Shown: positions 7,415 to 14,981 of the stretch, in pieces | How positions within the stretch are numbered: position 1 is the stretch's first letter | How the letters are laid out: each line of letters begins with the position of its first letter | NCBI GenBank assembly: GCA_964645205.1 | Contig: CAZYBO010000001.1 | Coordinates: 62,001-126,000 of the forward strand | Source of the DNA: CAZYBO01 sp964645205 | GTDB taxonomy: Bacteria; Pseudomonadota; Alphaproteobacteria; Rickettsiales; SXRF01 | Length of the DNA stretch: 64,000 bases | Direction of reading: 5' to 3' | Made by a program: the position numbers and the translations under genes | Notes under the pieces: model-generated | Databases searched by the model: none | Told to the model about the DNA's origin: nothing | Seen by the model: only the letters and a program-made list of their open reading frames with translations

Positions 7415-8236
7415 ATGCCTGAATTACCCGAAGTCGAGACTGTCTGCCGTGGCCTACAGTCTGCATTGGCCGGAAGCGTGGTGGAGCACGCAACGCTGCG
7501 TCGCGAGGGGTTGCGCGTGCCGTTTACACCCGGTTTGGCGCAAAATCTTCGTGGCCGTACCATCGAAGCGGTGGCGCGCCGTGCCAAATATCTGCTTTTT
7601 ACTCTGGATTCGGGCGATGTGCTCCTATCGCATCTGGGTATGAGCGGACGGTTTTCGATATTGCCGGAAACGCCGAAACGGTTTGCTATCCACGATCATG
7701 CGGTGATTGTCCTGCGTGACGGGCGCTGCCTGATTTACAACGACGCGCGGCGATTCGGACTGCTGTTGCTTGTTAAATCCGGTGAACTGCAAACCTTACC
7801 GCAACTCGTGGATTTAGGCGTGGAGCCGCTCTCACCCGCCTTTTCCGCCTCCTTCCTTGCCACGCAACTAAAAACCCGTAAAGCCCCGGTAAAGCCGGTT
7901 TTGATGGATCAGGCGTTGGTGGTGGGCGTGGGCAATATCTATGCGAGTGAAGCCTTATATCTCGCAGGAATAGCGCCAGAAACGCCTGCAAATGCATGTG
8001 CGGAGCATTCAGCAGCACTCGTGAAATCCGTCCGCAAGGTGCTGCGCGCGGCTATTGACTCCGGTGGATCGTCACTTAGGGATTTTTTACACCTTTCTGG
8101 CGAGGCAGGATATTTCCAGCATCGCTTCAACGTCTATGGACGCAAGGGTGAGCCTTGTTTTCGCTGCCAAACCCCTATACGTGCGATAAGCCAGGCTGGG
8201 CGCAGCAGCTTTTTCTGCCCGCAATGTCAGAAATAA
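7415..8236 (+). CDS. mutM: Formamidopyrimidine-DNA glycosylase MutM (Fpg)
   Basis: MutM is a bifunctional DNA glycosylase/AP lyase that removes 8-oxoguanine and formamidopyrimidines. I start it at MPELPEVETV (273 residues) because the mature enzyme needs Pro2 as nucleophile and Glu3. The upstream open frame is phrase-repeat sequence. The catalytic lysine region (RRAKYLLFTLDSGDVLLSHLGMSG), the VGVGNIYASEAL helix and the C-terminal zinc finger (CFRCQTPIRAISQAGRSSFF, then CPQC) are intact. The gene sits upstream of rpsT and dnaA, a common alphaproteobacterial order. Confidence 0.97.
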   Translation: MPELPEVETVCRGLQSALAGSVVEHATLRREGLRVPFTPGLAQNLRGRTIEAVARRAKYLLFTLDSGDVLLSHLGMSGRFSILPETPKRFAIHDHAVIVLRDGRCLIYNDARRFGLLLLVKSGELQTLPQLVDLGVEPLSPAFSASFLATQLKTRKAPVKPVLMDQALVVGVGNIYASEALYLAGIAPETPANACAEHSAALVKSVRKVLRAAIDSGGSSLRDFLHLSGEAGYFQHRFNVYGRKGEPCFRCQTPIRAISQAGRSSFFCPQCQK

Positions 8237-8403
8237 GCGACTGTATTAATTTTAAAAAACAATCGTAGATGCAATAATCGTTACGATAGCAAAACAATAG
8301 GGCAGGTAGTGTGCCGTGCTCCTTGGGGATAACATCTGGAACCAGCTAATAATCAATGATATTTTGCAATCGTAGAAAAATGGTTTGGGGGAAAGAAATG
8401 CGC

Positions 8404-8432
8404 TTGACGGGGGGGTAAAACGTCATTAGTGT
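8404..8432 (+). promoter_or_regulatory. Probable rpsT promoter
   Basis: TTGACG (8404-8409) is followed 16-17 bases later by a TTAGTG/TAGTGT region. It lies about 55-80 bp before rpsT within the 248-bp mutM-rpsT spacer. The -10 is poor. The rest of the spacer holds two copies of the phrase caatcgtag and one near-match to a DnaA box (reverse complement TTATCCCCA at 8324-8332). Confidence 0.4.
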
Positions 8433-8484
8433 CAAAAACCCTGATCGCAAGATCAATAAAAAAATGTAACGGGATATCACGTCT

Positions 8485-8751
8485 ATGGCTAACCATAAAT
8501 CGTCTGAGAAGAGAAACCGGCAAACCATCCGCCGCACTGCCGTCAACCGCTTGCGCACCAGCCGCATCCGCAGCGCCCTCAAAAAGGTAGAGCTGGCGAT
8601 CGCGTCGGGCAATCAGGCGACTGCGAAGCAGGCGCTGAAAGATGCACAGCCGGAACTTATGAGCGGCGTTTCCAAGGGCGTGGTCAAGAAAACCACCGCG
8701 TCCCGCAAGATGAGCCGTTTATCGTCCCGCATCAAGAAGCTGGCCGCCTAG
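8485..8751 (+). CDS. rpsT: 30S ribosomal protein S20
   Basis: S20 is a small primary 16S rRNA-binding protein. The 88 residues start MANHKSSEKRNRQTIRRTAVN, followed by a highly basic all-helical sequence, and end RKMSRLSSRIKKLAA. This is full length and typical. Its position one gene upstream of dnaA matches many Alphaproteobacteria. Confidence 0.97.
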   Translation: MANHKSSEKRNRQTIRRTAVNRLRTSRIRSALKKVELAIASGNQATAKQALKDAQPELMSGVSKGVVKKTTASRKMSRLSSRIKKLAA

Positions 8752-8844
8752 ACTACCCTTCTTCTATCGTTCCTTCCGACTGCCCAACTGCTCCACCTTA
8801 GAGAGCAGACTCAGAATTCTTGTCTTTAAAGCAACGGGGAGTTC

Positions 8845-9360
8845 ATGCCATCTACGAATGTAAACGCTGCGAATGATCCTTCCGCCACAGGCGCGGCGCT
8901 TGATGCGTTGATGGCGCTGGCTGCGCAACACAGCGCAGGCGGGCTGCATTACGCCGGCGACGTATCGCCGCAGGCGGCCTACGCATACCTTGAAAACAAT
9001 CCCGGCGTGCTCGTGGATGTGCGCACCACAGCGGAATGGCAATTCGTCGGTACGCCCGACCTGTCGGCTACGCAGGCGAAGCTGTTGCTGGTTTCCTGGA
9101 AAACCTATCCCGGCTTTGCGCTCAACATGCAATTCGCAGAATCTGTCAGCCGCGACGCCGCCGTTACCGCCGATACGCCGATTTTCTTCATCTGCCGCTC
9201 CGGTGGCCGCTCGTTGGATGCCGCCGTTGCTATGACCGCCGCCGGCTATCGCCACTGCTTCAACATCGAAGGCGGGTTTGAGGGCGAGCCGGATGCCAAC
9301 GGCCAACGCGGATGCACCGCAGGCTGGAAAGCTGCGCAGTTACCTTGGAGGCAGGGATGA
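8845..9360 (+). CDS. Rhodanese-like sulfurtransferase
   Basis: This is a single-domain rhodanese of 171 residues. VLVDVRTTAEWQFVGTPD (about residues 55-72) is the CH2A-like region. The active-site loop CRSGGRS at about 117-123 carries the persulfide-forming cysteine, and AAGYRHCFNIEGGFEG follows. The 6-residue loop size fits sulfur transfer rather than phosphatase function. A GGGGAG ribosome-binding site precedes the start. The stop overlaps the dnaA start (ATGA, 9357-9360), so the two are translationally coupled. The physiological acceptor is unknown. Confidence 0.9.
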   Translation: MPSTNVNAANDPSATGAALDALMALAAQHSAGGLHYAGDVSPQAAYAYLENNPGVLVDVRTTAEWQFVGTPDLSATQAKLLLVSWKTYPGFALNMQFAESVSRDAAVTADTPIFFICRSGGRSLDAAVAMTAAGYRHCFNIEGGFEGEPDANGQRGCTAGWKAAQLPWRQG

Positions 9361-10811
9361 CGCCCCCAAACGTATTAGAAAGGCCACTTGCCGCCCACTC
9401 TCCTGAGTCGCTCGACGATGCTCTGACCTCCGCGTGGGCGAGCGTCAGCACCAAACTCAATGAATTATACGGCGACGCCGTTTACAAAAGCTGGCTGAAG
9501 CCGTTGCGCTATGCCGGATGCAGCGCCGATACCGCGCATATCAGCGTGCCCACGCGCTTCATGCGCGAATGGATCAATTCGCATTATATCGACGACATCC
9601 AGCATCTCTGGGCGAAAGAGCCGGGTGCTAACGGCTTCGCGCTCGACATCCTCATCCAGCAGCAATCGACCGCGGCGCAAACTGCCGCCGCGCAGCCTGC
9701 ACCTGCTACCGGTGGCACCAATGTCATCACCGCCGCGAGTTGGCAGCCCGGCAATGAACACCACGAAAACGACCTGCATGTCGGCGCGCCGCTTGATCCG
9801 CGCTACACGTTCGATAATTTTGTCGTCGGCAAACCCAACGAACTGGCGCACGCCGCCGCACGCCGCGTCGCGGAATCCCCGTTGGTGGTCACCGGTTGCA
9901 ACCCGTTATTCCTCTATGGCGGCGTCGGCCTCGGCAAAACGCACTTGATGCACGCGATTGCATGGCACATTCGCCGCAATTCGCCGGAGCGCCGCGTTAT
10001 CTATCTCTCCGCCGAAAAATTCATGTACCAGTTCATTAAGGCGCTGCGTTTCAAAGAAGCGTTCGCGTTCAAGGAGCATTTCCGCTCGGTGGACGTGCTG
10101 ATGATCGACGACGTGCAGTTCATCAGCGGCAAGGATTCCACGCAGGAAGAATTTTTCCACACTTTCAACGCGCTGGTCGATCAAAACAAGCAGCTGATTA
10201 TTTCCGGCGACCGCTCGCCGTCCGACATGGAAGGCATCGAGGAGCGCGTGCGCTCGCGCTTAGGCTGGGGGCTGGTAGCGGATATTCATGCGACGACCTA
10301 TGAGTTGCGCCTCGGCATCCTGCAATCCAAGCTGGAGCAGATGCCCGACGTGCAGATTCCCCAGAAAGTCACGGAATTCCTCGCGCATAAAATCACCTCG
10401 AACGTGCGTGAGCTTGAAGGCGCGCTCAACCGCGTCGTCGCCCACGCCACGCTGGTGGGGCGCCCGGTCACGCTGGAATCCACGCAGGAAGTGCTGCAGG
10501 ACCTGCTCCGCGCCAACGACCGCCGCATCACCATCGACGACATCCAGAAGCAGGTCGCCAACCACTACACGATCAAAGTCTCCGACATGCACTCCGCCCG
10601 CCGCTCGCGCACCGTCGCCCGCCCGCGTCAGGTGGCGATGTACCTCTCGAAAAAATTCACTTCCAAAAGCCTCCCCGAAATCGGCCGCCGCTTCGGAGGC
10701 AAAGACCACACCACCGTCATGCATGCCGTCAAGCGCGTGGAAGAGTTGATGGGCAGCGACAGCGAGTTCGCGCAGGACGTGGAATTACTGTCGAAAATGC
10801 TGCAAAATTAA
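9357..10811 (+). CDS. dnaA: Chromosomal replication initiator DnaA
   Basis: DnaA binds DnaA boxes at oriC and melts the origin. I start it at ATG 9357 (484 residues) because GGAGGCAGGG precedes it and it overlaps the rhodanese stop; an in-frame ATG at 9312 lacks this. The protein shows domain I (SVSTKLNELYGDAVYKSWLK), domain II linker, AAA+ Walker A GGVGLGKTHLM, Walker B VLMIDDVQFISGKD, and domain IV with the DNA-binding signature DHTTVMHAVKRVEEL. It ends ELLSKMLQN. The last 42 bases of the coding region are repeated almost perfectly at 12484-12525. Three unusual paralogues separate it from dnaN. Confidence 0.98.
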   Translation: MTPPNVLERPLAAHSPESLDDALTSAWASVSTKLNELYGDAVYKSWLKPLRYAGCSADTAHISVPTRFMREWINSHYIDDIQHLWAKEPGANGFALDILIQQQSTAAQTAAAQPAPATGGTNVITAASWQPGNEHHENDLHVGAPLDPRYTFDNFVVGKPNELAHAAARRVAESPLVVTGCNPLFLYGGVGLGKTHLMHAIAWHIRRNSPERRVIYLSAEKFMYQFIKALRFKEAFAFKEHFRSVDVLMIDDVQFISGKDSTQEEFFHTFNALVDQNKQLIISGDRSPSDMEGIEERVRSRLGWGLVADIHATTYELRLGILQSKLEQMPDVQIPQKVTEFLAHKITSNVRELEGALNRVVAHATLVGRPVTLESTQEVLQDLLRANDRRITIDDIQKQVANHYTIKVSDMHSARRSRTVARPRQVAMYLSKKFTSKSLPEIGRRFGGKDHTTVMHAVKRVEELMGSDSEFAQDVELLSKMLQN

Positions 10812-10867
10812 GATTAATAATAGTTAATTTTATTTGCCATTTCCCGCGGGTTTGTTAGCATTGCGGC

Positions 10868-12469
10868 ATGGATATAAATGAACAGAGACAGCTTCCCGCA
10901 TTGCTCCGCCGCCTCGTTGACGCAAAAGGCGTTAGTGTCCTGGAGGCTGAAGGTGCGATCACTACGTTCAGAAACTGGATATACGGGCGCGCAGTTCCTA
11001 ACGCCGAAAGGCTTCCCGAAATAAGGCGCTATTTCGGCCTGCCGGCACCCGCTCCGAGCGAGAATGACGAATTGTCGCAGGCGGCACTTCATGATCGCAA
11101 CCTACGCACGTTTAAAGGCGAATATAAGGTCGCGGGCAAAATGCGTTCGGATATGGAAGCATATCCCGCCTTCGGCAAGGCATTTAGCCGGTGCGTCGAT
11201 TCGTGGCGTCAGTCGCATGCGCAGATGACGGATGTACGAATGGAACATGTACTCGGCGTGATAAAGCAAACCTATCTCGCTCATCGCTCCGGACAAACAG
11301 TCCCTAAGTTAGACGGGCTACGCAATATCATCGAGAAGCTCGCTTTGACTCCTGAACAAGCGCGCCCGCTGATAGACACGGCGTTCAAGGCTCACAGATA
11401 TGGCGCCTATGAACCGCTGGAAGACGTACTCCGCGACCTAGCTACTGCGCAAGACAAGGGCAAACTTCTTAAAAGATTGCGCCTTGCTAACCTGCGTAGT
11501 CCACTGGAAATCAGCAAAGAACTGGGCATAACGGAACCGCTTATCCATGCTTACGAAGCGGGTGAAAATTACGAGCAGCACGCCACGAAGCTAGCGAAAC
11601 TATTCGTTCCGGAAGCGTCGCGCGTGGAATTCGTGCAGGCGGTGCGGCGCATGCACGGCACCCGGACGCTGGATGAGATTTTCCTGAACCTAGATGGCTA
11701 TGATTCCATGTACGCGCTTCTTTCCGACCTGGGTAATACGCAGAATGTCCCCATGAGGGAGATTTACCGTGCTGGACGGATTACACACGGGAAGATATTG
11801 CCCCGCAGCCGTGAACAAATCGAAGGCATGGGGCAGGTGCTGCGGCTCCAGCAAGAGCAGACCGGTATGTTTGTGGATTTCATCGAAGGATTGCGCAACA
11901 AGCACGATTACTACCTCTCACCCGAACGATTCGAGCGTGTAGGGCGTGCAGAGAACCTCGCCGGATTTTTCGATGGGCTTGAGCGTTACGGTCATTTCGG
12001 CCAGATGATGCGTGACCTGCGGGAAATATGTCATTTATCATTGGAGGATGTGGGGAAGCGCTTCGGCAGCACACCATGCACGCGCGCCAATATTTCCCTT
12101 CTGGAGCTAAAATCCGAGCCGCCCGTTCCTGAGGTGCTCAGACGCTGGCTTGCGGCCTATGCGCTAGGAACGGAAAAGGAAACGCAGGTAAAACAGCTGG
12201 CATGCAAGCTGAGTCCTGTGGACTATCGCTGCGCAGAGCTTGGCAATGCGATGAATCGTTATATGGCTAAACACGATATGCGATTCGAAAATCTCGGAGA
12301 TAAGCTGGCAATCAGCGCATATCGCCAGTTGCAGAAGGAGCGCTCCGTCGAAGAATCTTCGATAAACGGTATGCTCGCGGCTCTTGGGTTCAGTTCCGCC
12401 GATGCTCTGATCGGCGAAGTATCGAAACCGGAATACGCACCCGATCTATCGACCCTGCGAGGGCGCTAA
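10868..12469 (+). CDS. Multi-HTH paralogue 1 (533 aa), unknown function
   Basis: I do not recognise a named family. The protein appears to be a string of helix-turn-helix-like modules. These are about residues 1-60 (NWIYGRAVPNAERLPEIRRY), 100-172 (YLAHRSGQTVPKLDGLRNII), 193-260 (RSPLEISKELGITEPLIHAY then VPEASRVEFVQAVR), 280-342, 375-446 (HLSLEDVGKRFGSTPCTRAN) and 455-523 (MAALGF-like end: MLAALGFSSADALIGE). The rhythm of an HTH followed by a capping LAxxL and an F--A-R helix resembles XRE/HTH_31-type regulators repeated in tandem. No Shine-Dalgarno is visible, and TAGCAT at 10856-10861 would place transcription start at the ATG, so the mRNA may be leaderless. It begins 57 bp after dnaA. A DNA-binding role is inferred from the modules alone. 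Confidence 0.8.
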   Translation: MDINEQRQLPALLRRLVDAKGVSVLEAEGAITTFRNWIYGRAVPNAERLPEIRRYFGLPAPAPSENDELSQAALHDRNLRTFKGEYKVAGKMRSDMEAYPAFGKAFSRCVDSWRQSHAQMTDVRMEHVLGVIKQTYLAHRSGQTVPKLDGLRNIIEKLALTPEQARPLIDTAFKAHRYGAYEPLEDVLRDLATAQDKGKLLKRLRLANLRSPLEISKELGITEPLIHAYEAGENYEQHATKLAKLFVPEASRVEFVQAVRRMHGTRTLDEIFLNLDGYDSMYALLSDLGNTQNVPMREIYRAGRITHGKILPRSREQIEGMGQVLRLQQEQTGMFVDFIEGLRNKHDYYLSPERFERVGRAENLAGFFDGLERYGHFGQMMRDLREICHLSLEDVGKRFGSTPCTRANISLLELKSEPPVPEVLRRWLAAYALGTEKETQVKQLACKLSPVDYRCAELGNAMNRYMAKHDMRFENLGDKLAISAYRQLQKERSVEESSINGMLAALGFSSADALIGEVSKPEYAPDLSTLRGR

Positions 12470-12483
12470 GATTCATTTGCAAC

Positions 12484-12525
12484 TCGCGCAGGACGTGGAA
12501 TTACTGTCGAAAATGCTGCAGAATT
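12484..12525 (+). repeat. 42-bp duplicate of the dnaA 3' end
   Basis: Bases 12484-12525 match 10768-10809, the last codons of dnaA, with a single mismatch (ctgcagaatt versus ctgcaaaatt). The similarity continues more loosely into the following AT-rich stretch (aataatagt...ttatttt). The copy is non-coding here and lies 15 bp after the stop of paralogue 1. It marks a duplication or insertion junction. Confidence 0.92.
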
Positions 12526-12642
12526 GAAAATAATAGTATTTATTTTCAAGCATTTATATTGCTGCAATCGTAATAAAACTTTAACATTACATCCCACCCG
12601 CACGTGCTAGCATAATCCTGCATTTGAAACACGCGGGATACC

Positions 12643-14916
12643 ATGGACACAAAAGACCAAAAACAACTCCCCGGCCTGCTGTACCGCCTGCTTGAAGCAA
12701 AGAACGCGAGCGTCGGGGAAGCGTATGCGGAATTACCTGCTTTCAAGAGCTGGCTGTACAGGCGCGCTATTCCGGTTGATGACTCCTTGCCGCGCATCAG
12801 GCAATATTTTGGTCTGTCCGCACCCGCTGAGGGTGAAACGGATGAGTTGCAACGAATCGTGCAACATGATCGTGCGCTGTATGCGCACAATGGGGAGTAT
12901 CAGAGTCCCGGCAGGCCGCATTTAGATGCTTCGGCCTATGCTGATTTCGCGGCTTCGTTCAATAGATGCGTGGAAGCGAAACGTGCGGAGCGTAAACTCG
13001 ATACGGATAGGCAGGTGGCGCAGATGCTGGACATCCAGCAAGGCGCCTATATAAAATACAGGGATGGAAAAATAATCCCGCAACTGGATACGTTGCGCAA
13101 GGTGATCAAAAACCTCTCGCTTACGCCGGAAGAAGCACGCCCCATGATCGACGCGGTGTTCAAGGCGCGCAAGCTCGGCATTTATGAACCGCTGGAGGAC
13201 GTCATCCGTGATTTTCCCACGGCGCAGGATAAAGGAAAGCTGCTCAGCCGCCTGCGTCTTGCCAATCTGATGAGTGCTATGGAGCTTGGCGAAAAAATTG
13301 GCGTTTCCGATTTGACCATTACGCTTTACGAGCGCGGCGAAAATTATGAGCATAACGCGGCGAAGCTGGCAAAAGAACTCGTGCCGGAAGCGTCGCGCCC
13401 GGCATTCCTTGAAGCGGTGCGCAAACTGTACGACATCCGGACGCTGGATGAGATTTTCACCGGCATAGGCAGCTACGGCTCCATCCATCCGCTGCTTGAG
13501 GATCTTGCGAAGGCGCAAGGTCTCACCATCGTGGATCTTTATGACCGCGACAATGCGAAGCGTTTGAAATGCCTGTCGGGTGATGACGCTGAAGCCGTGA
13601 GGATGGCGCGGGTGCTGCGGCTGGACGCCGCGCAAACCGCTGTGTTGCGCGAGTTCGCGGCGAAAGTGCATGAACATGAAGATTTTCTTTACGCGCCGGA
13701 GCGCATGAAACGTATCGCACGCGAGGAAAACCTGCCCGGGTTTTTTGGTAATCTCTCGCGCTTCGACACGGTAGGAAGCCTCATGCGCGAGTTGCGCAAG
13801 CGGTGCGAGATAAGCGAGCAGGACATCGGCGACCATTTCGGCGGCAAACCCTGCACGCGTGCGTATGTGTCGCTGCTCGAACTTTCGCCGAAGCCGCCGT
13901 CTGCTGAATTGCTGGCGCGCTGGCTCGTGCCGTTTAACCTCGGCGAAACCTATAATGCCGCGATCAAGGATTTTGCAGATGAGCGCCGTAGAAATCTTGA
14001 GAATAGTCAGCCTTCCAAGAAGCCATCCGGCAATCCGGCGCTTGACTCCATTTTCGCCAATATCGCCCAATTCAATGGCAATTTCGGCAAATTCGCGGAA
14101 GCGGTGCACGCGGCTATCGGCAAGCCGTCGGGTTTTTCATACGAATACAGGTTGGAAGACAAAGATGATGAGGATAAATTCAATACCATCAATATCGCTG
14201 ACGTAAATCGTATGAAACCTCCGGGTTACGTTATCCGCCAATGGGCGGAAACTATAGGTCTGGATGAGCGATCCACGCAGGCGGCGATGGTTTTCCCCTA
14301 TCCGCTGGTCACCGATCATAGTCGCTTTCCGGAAGTGCTCAGTGCCTATGTGAACTCGAGCGGCAATAGTATCAAGGAGTTGGGGGGGTATCATGGCAGT
14401 GCGCGCATCAGAGCCATGCTCCACAGGAAAAGCGAGAAAATGCCCAGAGCCCCTAATGTAGAGGAAATGACCAAGATGCTAGGCTTTTCCAGCCCGTCCG
14501 AATTCTATGCAAAAAATGGCGCGCTGGTGGATGTGCAGGAGATGCTGCCCGGCGCTTGTGGCCGTCCTTCGCACGATTTCGGATATTTGCTGGAAGGATA
14601 TTTACGAGAAAAATTCACCCCTGCGTATGGCTATTACACCCATCGGCGAGAGCTGTATGCCGACATCATAAAAAATGCAGGTATTGATGTGCGTGTTTTC
14701 AATGCCATTCTGAAAGGACAAGATAAGCTCGCCGCTACACCCTATCAAAGCGTGCTTGAAAAAATAGCCGTGAAAGGCCTAGGCTTTGCATCGCTTGAAG
14801 CGTTCTGCGACGAGGCCGCAAAAATTGCAACGCGCGATGAAGGATGCGGTCGCCCATGGACACGCCGCGTACACACGACGCCGGCGCAAAAAGATGCGGG
14901 CAGGGCGGGCGACTGA
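12643..14916 (+). CDS. Multi-HTH paralogue 2 (757 aa), unknown function
   Basis: This is the second and longest member of the tandem family. It starts MDTKDQKQLPGLLYRL, close to MDINEQRQLPALLRRL of paralogue 1. The core to about residue 440 aligns end to end with paralogue 1, including LTPEEARPMIDAVFKAR, YEPLEDVIRDFPTAQDKGKL, LVPEASRPAFLEAVRK, RTLDEIF and PCTRAYVSLLELSPKPP. Beyond that it has about three extra C-terminal modules; two end in LGFSSPSEFYAK and LGFASLEAFCDEAAK. There is no clear ribosome-binding site. It is separated from paralogue 1 by the dnaA-tail duplicate and AT-rich DNA. Function is unknown; DNA binding is inferred. Confidence 0.8.
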   Translation: MDTKDQKQLPGLLYRLLEAKNASVGEAYAELPAFKSWLYRRAIPVDDSLPRIRQYFGLSAPAEGETDELQRIVQHDRALYAHNGEYQSPGRPHLDASAYADFAASFNRCVEAKRAERKLDTDRQVAQMLDIQQGAYIKYRDGKIIPQLDTLRKVIKNLSLTPEEARPMIDAVFKARKLGIYEPLEDVIRDFPTAQDKGKLLSRLRLANLMSAMELGEKIGVSDLTITLYERGENYEHNAAKLAKELVPEASRPAFLEAVRKLYDIRTLDEIFTGIGSYGSIHPLLEDLAKAQGLTIVDLYDRDNAKRLKCLSGDDAEAVRMARVLRLDAAQTAVLREFAAKVHEHEDFLYAPERMKRIAREENLPGFFGNLSRFDTVGSLMRELRKRCEISEQDIGDHFGGKPCTRAYVSLLELSPKPPSAELLARWLVPFNLGETYNAAIKDFADERRRNLENSQPSKKPSGNPALDSIFANIAQFNGNFGKFAEAVHAAIGKPSGFSYEYRLEDKDDEDKFNTINIADVNRMKPPGYVIRQWAETIGLDERSTQAAMVFPYPLVTDHSRFPEVLSAYVNSSGNSIKELGGYHGSARIRAMLHRKSEKMPRAPNVEEMTKMLGFSSPSEFYAKNGALVDVQEMLPGACGRPSHDFGYLLEGYLREKFTPAYGYYTHRRELYADIIKNAGIDVRVFNAILKGQDKLAATPYQSVLEKIAVKGLGFASLEAFCDEAAKIATRDEGCGRPWTRRVHTTPAQKDAGRAGD

Positions 14917-14981
14917 GCGTCCATTACAATATGTTTTGCAACCCTTAAAGGTTAGCTCTAGTAATTTTTGAAAAAGACCCC

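Noticed and set aside
12922..14109. 395-residue antisense frame opposite paralogue 2
   Set aside because: The plus-strand frame has paralogues on both sides with conserved blocks; the antisense frame has Arg/His-rich low-information sequence.
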